64,000 nt of DNA from Clostridia bacterium (GCA_900764105.1 CAAFMS010000010.1:124001-188000); one strand, 5' to 3'; positions 50,329 through 59,733 are shown, numbered from the stretch's first letter. Notes: a model not told the origin generated them from the sequence alone. Translations and numbers: made by a program.

Positions 50329-51362
50329 CGAGAGAGGCGGCGATAGGCAAAATAAAAATAGGCGGCGGCAACAGGGTTGCCGTTCAGTCTATGGTAAACG
50401 TAAAGACTTCCAAGGTCGGCGAGGTCGTCAAACAGATACTTGCCCTCGAAGACTTGGGTTGCGATATAATAAGAGTTTCCGTCAAGGACGACGAGGACGT
50501 AAACGCCCTTGCCGACATTAAAAAGTCGATAAACATTCCGCTCGTCGCAGATATACACTTCAACTATAAATACGCTCTTCGCGCGATAGATAACGGGGTC
50601 GATAAGATAAGAATAAACCCCGGCAATATCGGTTCGGAGAAGAACGTGGAAGAGGTTGCGAGGGCGGTAAAAAGTTCGGGAGTCGCGGTGAGAGTCGGCT
50701 CGAACACGGGCAGCGTGGAAAAGGAACTTCTTGCAAAATACGGCAAAAACGAAATATCGCTCGCCGAAAGCGCGCTTAAAAACGTGGCGATTTTAGAGAA
50801 ATACGGCGTGGACAATATCGTTATTTCGGCAAAAGCCTCCTCCGTTCCGCTTACCGTCAGAACTTACGAGTATTTACATAACAAAACAGACTATCCCCTC
50901 AACGTCGGAGTTACCGAGGCGGGAACGCTTGCGAGCGGCACGGTTAAAAGCAGCGTGGGGATAGGAAGTCTCCTTCTGAAAGGCATAGGCGACACTATAA
51001 GGGTTTCGCTCACCGCCGACCCGAGGGAAGAGATTATCGCTGCGAAGCGAATTTTAAGAAGCGTGGGGCTTGACGAGAACTACGTCGAAGTTATTTCCTG
51101 TCCGACCTGCGGCAGGACGGAGTACGACAGCATTTCGCTGGCGAATAAAGTCGAAAGTCTTACTTCGGGCATCAAAAAACGTCTGAAAATTGCGGTTATG
51201 GGTTGCGTAGTGAACGGACCCGGCGAGGCGGCGGACTGCGACCTCGGAATCGCGGGGGGAAGCGGGTATTGCGCATTTTTCAAAAACGGCAAGGTGTATA
51301 AAAAAGTCGCGTTTGAAAAAGCGGAAGAAGAATTTTTAAAGGAAATAAAGCAACTTGTCTGA
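50325..51362 (+). CDS. ispG: 4-hydroxy-3-methylbut-2-enyl diphosphate synthase (IspG/GcpE)
   Basis: A 345-residue enzyme of the MEP isoprenoid pathway. TIM barrel with VQSMVNVKT, VADIHFNYKYAL and KIRINPGNIG. The C-terminal 4Fe-4S ligands are in SCPTCGRTEYD (two cysteines) and MGCVVNGPGEAADCD (cysteine plus the conserved glutamate). Reduction depends on flavodoxin or ferredoxin. The PolC-like gene overlaps its 3' end by 8 nt, echoing the ispG-polC order common in Firmicutes. Confidence 0.96.
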   Translation: MTREAAIGKIKIGGGNRVAVQSMVNVKTSKVGEVVKQILALEDLGCDIIRVSVKDDEDVNALADIKKSINIPLVADIHFNYKYALRAIDNGVDKIRINPGNIGSEKNVEEVARAVKSSGVAVRVGSNTGSVEKELLAKYGKNEISLAESALKNVAILEKYGVDNIVISAKASSVPLTVRTYEYLHNKTDYPLNVGVTEAGTLASGTVKSSVGIGSLLLKGIGDTIRVSLTADPREEIIAAKRILRSVGLDENYVEVISCPTCGRTEYDSISLANKVESLTSGIKKRLKIAVMGCVVNGPGEAADCDLGIAGGSGYCAFFKNGKVYKKVAFEKAEEEFLKEIKQLV

Positions 51363-52899
51363 CTTTAATTTAGATATTTTACCTAAAATACGGGCGATAG
51401 ACGAAAGTCTCGCCAAAATACGACTGAAAGAGGTCTCGCTGAAAAGAAACGGCGAGGCTGATTTCACCTTTATATGCGATAAGGCCGTAAGCGACGACGC
51501 ATGTATGAAAATCGAGGGAATTATAAGGGAATATATGCCCGAGTCGTTTCCCGATTGCAGGGCGAACGCGATAAAAATCGTAGCCGACCCCGAACTTGTA
51601 AAAAATGAAATTTACAGGTATTTAACCGAGACTTATATGTCGGTCGCTCACTCGATTTCGCTCGACGATATCAAGGTTTTTCCGCCCGAAAACGGAAAAT
51701 GCGAGTACGCTTTGGATGCAGACGACGACGTTTACGAATACGTTACCAAGCACTCGGTTTTAGAGAAACTCTCCGCGCATTTATACGGCGAGTTCTGTTG
51801 TCTTTTTTCGGGGAAAGCGAATGATACGGGCAAGTCGCAGGCGAACGAAGAAATACTTAACGTCAAGTTGAACTCGACGGAGTACGAAACGATAAAATTC
51901 AGAACGTTGACCGTTAAAGACCCCGTGAAATTGTGGGGTGAAGAAATCGACGGCACGGCGATATACATAGCGGATTCCGCGCTTGCGAGCGGTATTTGCT
52001 GTTTTGCGGGCAAGGTCGAATCTATAAGTACGAGAGAGACGAAAACTGGCAAGGAGTTTTACCTCGTCGAACTGAACGACACCACGGGCAAAATCGTCGG
52101 CAAGATTTTTATGACCAACGAAAAACGCAAGAAAATCGAGAAAATTCAGGTCGGAACTCAGATAATCTGCCGAGGCGAAATAGGCTCGTACAACGGTATG
52201 CAGAGTTTCAAGATAATCGACGTGTCTTTCTGCGAGTTTCCCGAGGACTTCAAAGCGGAGGAGAGGGAAAGTAAGTCCGTTCCTGCGCTTTATTCGCTTG
52301 TGTTCCCCGAAAAAATCGAGGATATGGAACAGAGTTTTCTGTTTAAAGCCGAAAAACCCGTTCCGAAGTGCCTTATGGACAGAACTTTCACCGTTTTGGA
52401 TATAGAAACTACGGGACTTTCGTACATAAACGGAGATAAAATCACCGAAATAGGTGCGGTAAGGGTGGTTGACGGCAAAATCGTCGATAAATTTCAGACC
52501 CTTATAAATCCGCAGAAGAAAATCAGCGCGGAGATAACCTCGCTTACCGGTATAGACGACGAAATGGTTAAGGACAAGCCGACGATAGACAAGATTATTC
52601 CCGACCTGTTCAAGTACGCCGACGGCAGTATAATCGTCGGGCATAACCTCGATTTCGACTATAAATTCATAAAATATTTCGCAAAAGAAAGCGGCTATAT
52701 ATTCAAAAACGACGGAATAGACACCTGTTCTTTCGCGAGGGCGGTTGTTCCGAGATTAAAAAACTACAAACTGAACACCGTCTGCGAGAAATTCGGCATT
52801 GAGTTTTTGCATCACAGAGCGCTTTCGGACGCGCACGCCACGGCGAAATTATTTATAGAACTCGTCGGGATAAAAGGCGATTTGCCCGATTTTATGTAA
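51355..52899 (+). CDS. PolC-like protein with N-domain, OB fold and exonuclease but no PHP or polymerase
   Basis: A 514-residue protein starting at TTG inside the end of ispG (AAGGAAAT upstream). Residues about 1-195 resemble the N-terminal domains of PolC (VKNEIYRYLTETYMSVAHSISL). An OB fold follows (about 215-295, FAGKVESISTRETKTGKEFYLVELNDTTGKIVGKIFM), then a DEDDh 3'-5' exonuclease (about 344-510: LDIETTG, HNLDFDYKF, HRALSDAHATAKL). Full PolC is well over 1400 residues; the PHP domain and whole polymerase core are missing and a terminator follows, so it is not cut by sequencing. Likely a proofreading or repair exonuclease derived from PolC. Confidence 0.88.
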   Translation: MSDFNLDILPKIRAIDESLAKIRLKEVSLKRNGEADFTFICDKAVSDDACMKIEGIIREYMPESFPDCRANAIKIVADPELVKNEIYRYLTETYMSVAHSISLDDIKVFPPENGKCEYALDADDDVYEYVTKHSVLEKLSAHLYGEFCCLFSGKANDTGKSQANEEILNVKLNSTEYETIKFRTLTVKDPVKLWGEEIDGTAIYIADSALASGICCFAGKVESISTRETKTGKEFYLVELNDTTGKIVGKIFMTNEKRKKIEKIQVGTQIICRGEIGSYNGMQSFKIIDVSFCEFPEDFKAEERESKSVPALYSLVFPEKIEDMEQSFLFKAEKPVPKCLMDRTFTVLDIETTGLSYINGDKITEIGAVRVVDGKIVDKFQTLINPQKKISAEITSLTGIDDEMVKDKPTIDKIIPDLFKYADGSIIVGHNLDFDYKFIKYFAKESGYIFKNDGIDTCSFARAVVPRLKNYKLNTVCEKFGIEFLHHRALSDAHATAKLFIELVGIKGDLPDFM

Positions 52900-52908
52900 A
52901 AAGTGAAT

Positions 52909-52960
52909 AGCCGTAGGCGATTACGTTTAACAAAATCGCCTACGGCTAAAATTTTACTTT
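52909..52960 (+). terminator. Terminator of the panT-ispG operon
   Basis: AGCCGTAGGCGATT/AATCGCCTACGGCT stem with AT-rich tail. Confidence 0.8.
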
Positions 52961-53025
52961 TAAGGTGTGGAGTAAAAATTTTCACAAGAACAATACTTCT
53001 GTGACGAGAAAAATCATTTTTGATA

Positions 53026-53054
53026 TTGACAAAATGGGTAACGTATGCTATATA
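53026..53054 (+). promoter_or_regulatory. Sigma-A promoter of the lipoprotein gene
   Basis: TTGACA, 17 bp, TATATA. Confidence 0.7.
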
Positions 53055-53143
53055 AGTATTGAAAAAATGAGAACGACTGTACTTCTAAAAGTTACGATAG
53101 CGTTCTTATATTTGTTTCAAAGACTATTTAAGGAGTTGGGAAA

Positions 53144-53740
53144 ATGAAAAAATTGCTTATTGCCGTATTATTGTTTGCATCAATTTTAGCTGTTGTTTCC
53201 TGCGGTATCAGCGGAGGGGTTGACTTAGGGACTAAAATTTCATCAAAACCCGAAACAGGGTTGGCGATACGGTGTAAATTCGGTAATGACAAATTCAAGC
53301 GTGTCGACAGAATAGAATTTAAAGTAGGATATGGTTTTACTTCGGAGTATAATCGGGATATAAGTTTGGAAGAGAAAGACGAAGTTTGGTTTACTATTGA
53401 TGCTGAAGATTTCTTTATTCTTGATAACAAAGATAAAGAATATTTGAGGAAATATAAGAAATCAATCGTTGATTATTCTAAGATTGAATATGTGTGTGAC
53501 TCTTCGAACGGTACGGGAGTATACTACGCTCCTAAATTTTACGATTTATATACGTTGATATTAAATACAAATGACGCAAGCGGAGAAGGAGAGTTGCTTT
53601 TACGGATACATAGGGGAAAATCTGACGAAGACGATACATCTCAAAACATAATAGTGTACTACTCTTTTACTGCTGAAGATATTGTATTTAGCGAAAAGCC
53701 GTTACAATCGGAACAAAAAGAGTCTGAACAAGCAAGATGA
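53144..53740 (+). CDS. Hypothetical lipoprotein
   Basis: A 198-residue lipoprotein: signal MKKLLIAVLLFASILAVVSC with acylated C20. The mature part is beta-rich and charged (FKVGYGFTSEYNRDISLEEKDEVWFTIDAEDF) without a family I recognise. Strong RBS (AAGGAG) and own promoter; a single-gene unit with no clear terminator. Somewhat AT-rich relative to the housekeeping genes around it. A role in envelope stress or binding would be a guess. Confidence 0.78.
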   Translation: MKKLLIAVLLFASILAVVSCGISGGVDLGTKISSKPETGLAIRCKFGNDKFKRVDRIEFKVGYGFTSEYNRDISLEEKDEVWFTIDAEDFFILDNKDKEYLRKYKKSIVDYSKIEYVCDSSNGTGVYYAPKFYDLYTLILNTNDASGEGELLLRIHRGKSDEDDTSQNIIVYYSFTAEDIVFSEKPLQSEQKESEQAR

Positions 53741-53962
53741 GAAACTGCTGAAAGGTTCTTATAGGCTTGAATGGCAAAGTGATTTAGGAAAATTTTCGAA
53801 AGATAAGGAAAAAATAATGAAGAGATTAAATAGATTTTCTTGAAGTATTTGGTTAGCGCTTAAAATTTAACATAAAGAAAATTTTTCGCTATTTTTTTAT
53901 TGTCTTTGTCTCATATATATCGTAATCTTACATTCGTTTTTATGCGAAAATGTGAAAAAGCC

Positions 53963-53991
53963 TTTACAAAAAGGTTAATATATGTTATAAT
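53963..53991 (+). promoter_or_regulatory. Sigma-A promoter of the Wzz/CpsB genes
   Basis: TTTACA, 17 bp, TATAAT. The gap 53741-53962 shows no gene. Confidence 0.65.
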
Positions 53992-54024
53992 TTACGCAAT
54001 AGCATAATATCAAAGGAAATTTAT

Positions 54025-54774
54025 ATGGAAGAACAGGAAATGTACGTTGAAGAAGGTACTACAATCTCCCTTAAATCGTTATGGGCTGAGATAAAGCGTA
54101 GTATTCTACTTATCGTGATTATCACGCTTTCGCTTACCGTACTCGGCACGTTGCTCGGCGTGTTCGTCGTAAAAACGAACTACACGTCGACCGCGACTTT
54201 GTACGTTAAGACGACGATGGAGGCAGATACCCCCATATCGGACAACCTGAATTTATCGGAACGTCTTGCCCCTATTTACGCCTCTTTTTTAAGCGACGAC
54301 AGCACAATAGTATACGAAAAAGCGGTTCAGACGTTAAATTCGCCGACCTATAACAAAAACGTATCCATTCAGGGACTTAAAGATAATCTTACCGTAAAAA
54401 ATACGAATATTCAGATTACCCTTAAATACGTTTCCAAAGACGAGCAAAGCAACGTCATACTTGATGAAATTGTCAAGAGTTTAATGAGTGAAATAAACAG
54501 CAAGGACGAAAAGGGCGAGGGCGACAAGTATCCCATTCTTGCGGGGCAGTTGTCCATTTCTTCCGATCCGAGCGTTCCTACGAACGATAAAAATACTAAA
54601 TTCATTAAGTACACGCTCGTATTTTTCCTCCTCGGTATACTCGTTTCGCTTATAACGGTACTCGTTAAGACCGTCGAAAACGAAAAGACGAAAGCAAGAA
54701 CAACGACTACCGGAACGGCGAACGATACTGCGAACGATACTGCGGACGAAAGCGACGACGGAGCGGCGAAGTAA
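54025..54774 (+). CDS. Wzz/YveK-type polysaccharide chain-length or co-polymerase protein
   Basis: A 249-residue Wzz-fold protein: cytoplasmic N-terminus (ISLKSLWAEIKRS), first membrane helix (about 31-52), external beta/alpha region beginning with the conserved YTSTATLYV, and second helix (about 192-215). The C-terminal tail is Thr/Asp-rich with repeated TANDTA and no tyrosine cluster. Such proteins set chain length in capsule or EPS export and partner a BY-kinase; no kinase is encoded here, only the phosphatase. Confidence 0.85.
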   Translation: MEEQEMYVEEGTTISLKSLWAEIKRSILLIVIITLSLTVLGTLLGVFVVKTNYTSTATLYVKTTMEADTPISDNLNLSERLAPIYASFLSDDSTIVYEKAVQTLNSPTYNKNVSIQGLKDNLTVKNTNIQITLKYVSKDEQSNVILDEIVKSLMSEINSKDEKGEGDKYPILAGQLSISSDPSVPTNDKNTKFIKYTLVFFLLGILVSLITVLVKTVENEKTKARTTTTGTANDTANDTADESDDGAAK

Positions 54775-54801
54775 ATCACCTGTAGATAGAATACAATCAG
54801 A

Positions 54802-54836
54802 ATTTGCTTTCCCGTTAAAGGAAAGCAAATTTCAGT
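54802..54836 (+). terminator. Weak terminator-like hairpin between wzz and cpsB
   Basis: ATTTGCTTTCC/GGAAAGCAAAT with a short T-rich tail; could attenuate read-through. Confidence 0.45.
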
Positions 54837-54861
54837 TTAAGATAATAAGGGGGTGAAAATA

Positions 54862-55569
54862 ATGACCGATATACATTGTCATATCATACCGTTCGTGGAC
54901 GACGGAAGCAGAACTACGGAGGTTTCTCTCGAAATGCTGAGAGAAGAGGTAAGACAAGGCGTAAATCGCATTATTTGCACTCCGCATTATCGCAGAGGGT
55001 TTTACGAGCGGAGCGAAGAGGAGATAAAAAACGTCCTTGAAGAACTTTCGGGAAACGCCCGAAAAGAGGGAATACCCGTAGAACTCTATCTCGGCAGGGA
55101 AGTGAAATTCCACGCTAAAGAGTATAAATCGTTCCTTGAAAAACGAGTAGTTCCGACAATGTGCGGCGGCGATTACGTTCTTTTGGAGTTCAATTACGAC
55201 ATGGAAACGGATATCGACGAAGTGGTATATGACACGCAAATGGCGGGCTATAAGCCGATTATCGCCCATATCGAGCGTTATTCCTATTTCAGAAAAGTGG
55301 AAAACGTCGCTCGGATTAAGGCGGCGGGGGCGATGATTCAGGTCAATGCGGACAGCATAGCCTCGAAAGATTTTCCTAAGGAGAGGAAGTTCGTAAAACA
55401 ACTTCTGAAATTCAAACTCGCAGACTTTGTGGGCAGCGACGTACACAGCGGCAGGGTCAACTATATGAAAAAGGCTTACGACAAGGTCGCGAAAAAAGAC
55501 CGCGTTTACGCCGATATGATATTCGATAAAAACGCCGACCTTATTATCGGACAAAATCGTCCGCTTTGA
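54862..55569 (+). CDS. CpsB/YwqE-type PHP-domain tyrosine-protein phosphatase
   Basis: A 235-residue metal-dependent phosphatase. The start is ATG 54862, 8 nt after AAGGGGGTG; an in-frame GTG at 54853 overlaps that RBS. Metal motifs: DIHCHIIPFVDDGS, CTPHYRRG, LGREVKFH, IAHIERY and GSDVHSG. Homologues dephosphorylate the BY-kinase controlling capsule or EPS export with Wzz-type partners, matching the gene upstream. The kinase gene is absent locally. Confidence 0.92.
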   Translation: MTDIHCHIIPFVDDGSRTTEVSLEMLREEVRQGVNRIICTPHYRRGFYERSEEEIKNVLEELSGNARKEGIPVELYLGREVKFHAKEYKSFLEKRVVPTMCGGDYVLLEFNYDMETDIDEVVYDTQMAGYKPIIAHIERYSYFRKVENVARIKAAGAMIQVNADSIASKDFPKERKFVKQLLKFKLADFVGSDVHSGRVNYMKKAYDKVAKKDRVYADMIFDKNADLIIGQNRPL

Positions 55570-55573
55570 TTTT

Positions 55574-55966
55574 ATGAGAGTAATTCGCGAAAAAAGCGAG
55601 GTTATCGCATTGAACAATATCGTACTTGCGTTTGTGGGCGACGCGGTATATTCCTTGAAAATAAGGGAAAAATACGCTTTGTCGCTCGACGCCAAGCCGT
55701 CCGCCGTATCCGACGTATGCTCGGAGATAGTGAGCGCGAAATCTCAGGCGAGAAAGGTCGAAAAACTTATCGAACGAGGAGTTCTGACGGACGAGGAAAT
55801 CGAAATATTCAAGCGGGCGAGAAATACGAAAAAGGCAAACAAAGCGAAGAACGCGTCCGTAAACGACTATCATAAATCGACGGGTTTCGAGGCTCTTTTA
55901 GGGTATTTGTATCTCACGGGGCAGGACGAAAGACTCGATATGATCGCGTATTACGAAGAAGGATAG
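55574..55966 (+). CDS. mrnC: Mini-ribonuclease III
   Basis: A 130-residue RNase III-like enzyme without dsRNA-binding domain, which matures 23S rRNA ends in Firmicutes. Catalytic residues lie in VLAFVGDAVYSLKIRE and FEALLGYLYLTGQ. It also has VSAKSQARKVEKLI and RNTKKANKAKNASVNDYHKSTG as in MrnC. It starts 4 nt after cpsB and precedes rlmB by 6 nt, the order common beside cysS in Firmicutes, though cysS is not here. Confidence 0.94.
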   Translation: MRVIREKSEVIALNNIVLAFVGDAVYSLKIREKYALSLDAKPSAVSDVCSEIVSAKSQARKVEKLIERGVLTDEEIEIFKRARNTKKANKAKNASVNDYHKSTGFEALLGYLYLTGQDERLDMIAYYEEG

Positions 55967-55972
55967 AAAAAT

Positions 55973-56695
55973 ATGAAAATAGAAGGCAAAAACTCGGTAA
56001 GAGAACTTATTAAAAGCGGAAAAACGGTCGATAAAGTACTCGTTCAGAACGGAATGAGAGACGAAGAATCGAGAACGCTTGCGGGACAGATTAAACAGGC
56101 GGGAATAAAGATTTCTTTCGCCGACAAATCCATACTCGACAAAGAGAGCGAGACGAGAAGACATCAGGGCTTTATCGCGTTCGTTTCAGACTATAAATAC
56201 GCCGAACTCGACGATATTTTAAACGCCGTCAAGGATAAAGAGGACGCGTTTATAGTCGTTCTGGACGGAGTTGAGGACCCCCATAATCTCGGAAGCGTGA
56301 TAAGGGTTTGCGAGTGCGGCGGTATCGACGGACTTATAATCGGCAAACACAGAAGCGCGAGCGTGACGGACGCCGTTATGAGAATTTCCGAGGGCAGCGC
56401 GAACCATATAAAAATCGCAAGGGTTACGAATATCAATTCGGCAATCGACAAGATAAAGAGCGAAAATATATGGGCTTACGCTTTGGAACTCGGCGGCGGC
56501 GATATTTACAAGACCGACCTCAAAGGCAGAATCGCGATAGTGGTCGGCGGAGAGGATACGGGAGTTAATCAACTCACGAAGAAAAAGTGCGACGCGGTAA
56601 TGCAGATTCCTATGAAAGGAAAGGTAAATTCTTTAAACGCTTCGGTCGCCTGCGGCGTTGCGGTTTTCGAGGCGTTACGCCAACGAAACGCCTGA
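55973..56695 (+). CDS. rlmB: 23S rRNA (guanosine-2'-O)-methyltransferase RlmB (SpoU/TrmH family)
   Basis: A 240-residue SPOUT methyltransferase. The N-terminal substrate-binding domain starts KIEGKNSVRELIKSGKTVDKVLVQNG. SPOUT motifs are LDGVEDPHNLGSVIRVCECGG, VVGGEDTGVN and IPMKGKVNSLNASVACGVAVFE, forming the SAM knot. RBS AAGGA. Clustered with mrnC, consistent with rRNA maturation. Confidence 0.94.
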   Translation: MKIEGKNSVRELIKSGKTVDKVLVQNGMRDEESRTLAGQIKQAGIKISFADKSILDKESETRRHQGFIAFVSDYKYAELDDILNAVKDKEDAFIVVLDGVEDPHNLGSVIRVCECGGIDGLIIGKHRSASVTDAVMRISEGSANHIKIARVTNINSAIDKIKSENIWAYALELGGGDIYKTDLKGRIAIVVGGEDTGVNQLTKKKCDAVMQIPMKGKVNSLNASVACGVAVFEALRQRNA

Positions 56696-56749
56696 TAAAC
56701 GACTTATAGACAGGCTTTTACTAAATTTTTAACGAGAGGAGAGGAATAA

Positions 56750-58543
56750 ATGGCGTATCTCGCGTTATACAGGAGATTTCGTCCGAGCGGCTTCGACGGT
56801 CTTATAGGACAGGAACACGTCGTTCAGACTTTGATAAATCAGATAAAGACCGATAGAATAGGTCACGCGTATTTGTTCTGCGGAGCGAGAGGAACCGGCA
56901 AGACCTCGGCGGCGAAGATTTTTGCGAGAGCTATAAACTGTCTGTCGCCCGTCAACGGTTCGCCGTGCGGCAAGTGCGAAGTATGCAAGGCTCTTGCGGA
57001 CAACTCGAACCTCGATATACTCGAAATGGACGCGGCTTCCAACAACAAAGTAGAAAACGTAAGGGAAATTCGTGAAAAAATTCAGTATCCGCCCGTAAGC
57101 GGCAGATATAAGGTTTATATTATAGACGAAGTTCACATGCTTACTACCGAGGCTTTCAACGCCCTTTTAAAGACTTTGGAAGAACCGCCGAAACACGCCG
57201 TATTCATTCTCGCGACGACCGAGGCTCACAAACTTCCGTCCACCATTTTGTCGCGTTGTATGCGATTCGATTTCAGATTGATTCCGACGGCGAAAATCGC
57301 CGAACTCATCGGCAAAATCTACAAAGAAGTGGGTAAGGAATACGATGACGAGGCTCTGACCGCGATTGCGAGAGCGGGAGCGGGGAGCGTGAGAGACGCC
57401 CTTTCCATTGCCGACATCTGCGTGTCGTATAAAGAGAGTAAACTCACGTATTCGGACGTTTTAGAGATTTTAGGGGCGACCGATACGAACAAAATAACGA
57501 GTCTCGTCGGCGATATTTTTCGCGGCGATACGGGCAGCTCGCTCGAAACCGTTGAGAAACTTTGCGAAAGCGGTAAGAGCGTAGGGGTTTTGTGTAAGGA
57601 TATTATTTCGAGACTAAGAGAAATAATCGTCTGCAAAACTTGTAAAAACGGCAGAGAAATTCTCGAAATTCCCGAGGACGCCTACGGCGAAATCGTCAAA
57701 GCGGCGGGTCTTGCGGACGAGAACAGAATTTTAAGAACGATAGAGATATTCAGCGAAGCGGAAGGGAATATGCGTTACGCCGCAAGTCCGAAAATACTTC
57801 TGGAATGCGCGGTCGTGAAGTCGTCGAGACCGGAAACGGACTATAATCTCGACGCTTTGCTCGGAAGGATATCCTCTTTGGAAAAAGCCTTGAAAGACGG
57901 GGCTATTGTAAGCGGCGAAAAGCCGAAGCCTATATTTATGGGCGAGATTAAGTCTGCGGAAATCAAACCCGAGGCGGTCGTAACAAGGGCGGAAACGAAA
58001 ACAAAAGCGGAAGATAACGCCCCGTATTATTTCGGCGAGGGCGAGCCTATGCCGCCGCCCGAGGAATCGAGCGAAATTGAAACAGGCGGCTATAAGTCGA
58101 TTAACGAGCAAAAATCGCCCGCTACCGAACGAAAAATTCCCTTTAAGGAAGTGAAACCCGAGGAAGCGAAGCCCGCAGAACAAGCCGTTGAACAAGATTT
58201 GGGCGAGAATACCGCGAACATAAGCGCGGGTAAACTGTGGGGAACGGTTATAAGGAAATTGCGAGCCGAAAAGCAGATAGTGCTTTGGATAGCGTGTCAG
58301 GAAATGACGGCGACTTTAAATGGCAGAACGCTTATAGTAAGGGCTTGTGACGAGGCGGGGTATAACGCCGTTACCAAGCAGGCGAACCTCGAAATTCTTT
58401 CGAAGATAGTGAAGTCGGTCGGAGACTATGAAGTAGAGATAAAAAAATCGAGCGGCGAAGCGGAAAATAAAAGCAAATTCGACGAGGACGTCGAAAAGGT
58501 GAAGAACGTTTTCGGCAGCGAAGTCGTTAAAGTAGAAGATTAA
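56750..58543 (+). CDS. dnaX: DNA polymerase III subunit gamma/tau
   Basis: A 597-residue clamp-loader ATPase. Walker A FCGARGTGKTSAAK (about 43-56), zinc module CLSPVNGSPCGKCEVC, Walker B YIIDEVHML, sensor 1 FILATTEAHKLPSTILSRCMRFDF with the arginine finger. Domain III follows, then a Lys/Glu/Pro-rich linker (about 390-480) and a C-terminal tau-type domain. An exact copy of the 16-bp dispersed word (58090-58105) sits in the linker as YKSIN. Followed by ybaB and recR, the classic dnaX-ybaB-recR order. Confidence 0.96.
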   Translation: MAYLALYRRFRPSGFDGLIGQEHVVQTLINQIKTDRIGHAYLFCGARGTGKTSAAKIFARAINCLSPVNGSPCGKCEVCKALADNSNLDILEMDAASNNKVENVREIREKIQYPPVSGRYKVYIIDEVHMLTTEAFNALLKTLEEPPKHAVFILATTEAHKLPSTILSRCMRFDFRLIPTAKIAELIGKIYKEVGKEYDDEALTAIARAGAGSVRDALSIADICVSYKESKLTYSDVLEILGATDTNKITSLVGDIFRGDTGSSLETVEKLCESGKSVGVLCKDIISRLREIIVCKTCKNGREILEIPEDAYGEIVKAAGLADENRILRTIEIFSEAEGNMRYAASPKILLECAVVKSSRPETDYNLDALLGRISSLEKALKDGAIVSGEKPKPIFMGEIKSAEIKPEAVVTRAETKTKAEDNAPYYFGEGEPMPPPEESSEIETGGYKSINEQKSPATERKIPFKEVKPEEAKPAEQAVEQDLGENTANISAGKLWGTVIRKLRAEKQIVLWIACQEMTATLNGRTLIVRACDEAGYNAVTKQANLEILSKIVKSVGDYEVEIKKSSGEAENKSKFDEDVEKVKNVFGSEVVKVED

Positions 58544-58563
58544 AGAAAAAAGGAGTAAAAGAT

Positions 58564-58908
58564 ATGGCAGGATACGGCAGAGGCGGTTTCGGAGGTTTCG
58601 GCGGAGGAAACCAGATGCAGCAACTTATGAAACAGGCTCAGAAAATGCAGGAGCAAATGGCTAAGGCTCAGGAAGAACTCGAAGAAGCCGAGATAGAGGG
58701 CGAGAGCGGAAGCGGACTCGTTAAAGTCGTAGTAAACGGCAAAAAAACGGTGAAGTCGATAACAATCGACCCGAAAGCGGTAGACCCCGACGACGTTGAG
58801 ATGCTCGAGGATCTTATTATCGCCGCGCTCAATAACGCCTATGAAGAAGCGGACGCGGAGTACGAAGAAAAAATGGGTAAATTCGGCGGCGCGGGCGGTC
58901 TGCTTTAA
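58564..58908 (+). CDS. ybaB: YbaB/EbfC nucleoid-associated protein
   Basis: A 114-residue DNA-binding protein of the YbaB family. A Gly-rich start (YGRGGFGGFGGGNQ) precedes the coiled helix MQQLMKQAQKMQEQMAKAQ and the conserved core VKVVVNGKKTVKSITIDPKAVDPDDVEMLEDLI. The Gly-rich N-terminus is a common Firmicute feature. Between dnaX and recR. Confidence 0.95.
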   Translation: MAGYGRGGFGGFGGGNQMQQLMKQAQKMQEQMAKAQEELEEAEIEGESGSGLVKVVVNGKKTVKSITIDPKAVDPDDVEMLEDLIIAALNNAYEEADAEYEEKMGKFGGAGGLL

Positions 58909-58911
58909 GGT

Positions 58912-59505
58912 ATGGGAGCGTATATCGAACCAATCGGCAGGCTTATAAATCAATTCACCAAGTTGCCGGGCGTAGGCTCAAAGACCGCTCAGCGGTACGC
59001 GTATAAAATCATAAATATGACCGAAGAGGAAGCGGCAGAGTTTGCGGAGAGTATACTTCGCGCCAAGAGGGAAGTTCGCTATTGCTCGGTATGCGGAAAT
59101 TACACCGACAAGGAAATTTGCGACATCTGCTCGACGAGAGACGGTTCGGTTATATGCGTTGTCAAAGAGCCGAAAGACGTGCTTGCGATGGAAAAATCGC
59201 ACGAATTTAAGGGCGTTTATCACGTTCTTCACGGGGCGTTAAGTCCTATGGAAGGGATAACGCCGAACGATATAAGGATTAAAGAACTCCTTGCCCGAAT
59301 TGCGAAAGGCGGCGTAAAAGAGGTTATTATGGCGACAAACCCGGACGTAGAGGGCGAGGCGACGGCGATGTACATTTCGGGGCTTTTAAAGCCGCTCGGA
59401 ATTAAGGTCACGAGGCTTGCGCACGGAATACCCGTCGGGAGCGAACTCGAATACGCGGACGAAATAACCCTTTCGAGGGCGCTACTCGACAGAAAGGAAA
59501 TGTAA
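58912..59505 (+). CDS. recR: Recombination protein RecR
   Basis: A 197-residue RecR acting with RecF/RecO in gap repair. HhH ([16 protein letters not shown]), zinc finger [16 protein letters not shown] (C-x2-C...C-x2-C), Toprim ([31 protein letters not shown]) and C-terminal [23 protein letters not shown]. Its RBS lies in the end of ybaB, 3 nt away, so it is translationally coupled. Confidence 0.96.
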   Translation: MGAYIEPIGRLINQFTKLPGVGSKTAQRYAYKIINMTEEEAAEFAESILRAKREVRYCSVCGNYTDKEICDICSTRDGSVICVVKEPKDVLAMEKSHEFKGVYHVLHGALSPMEGITPNDIRIKELLARIAKGGVKEVIMATNPDVEGEATAMYISGLLKPLGIKVTRLAHGIPVGSELEYADEITLSRALLDRKEM

Positions 59506-59554
59506 ATTTTCGGTTTAGGTTTTCTCGGCTGACCGCGAGTTGGCGTAAAGATTA

Positions 59555-59597
59555 AAAAAGAAACGAGATTTCGGTTACTCGAAGTCTCGTTTTTTTG
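59555..59597 (+). terminator. Terminator of the dnaX-recR operon
   Basis: AAACGAGATTTCG/CGAAGTCTCGTTTTTTT. Confidence 0.85.
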
Positions 59598-59644
59598 TGT
59601 TGTTCGTATTTTTTGAAAGGATAACTCGTCTTGTTTCCTCATTC

Positions 59645-59733
59645 GGGGGTAAATTCCTCCGTTGAAGCGGAGGAAATGTCGCAAAGCGACAAAAGAGGTT
59701 GGGAGTGGCGGCGAAGCCGCCGATAGGGGGCGT
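59645..59733. repeat. Cluster of short palindromes, REP-like repeat
   Basis: CCTCCGTTGAAGCGGAGG, GTCGCAAAGCGAC and CGGCGAAGCCG follow one another, typical of dispersed palindromic repeats in gut Firmicutes. No gene present. Confidence 0.5.
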
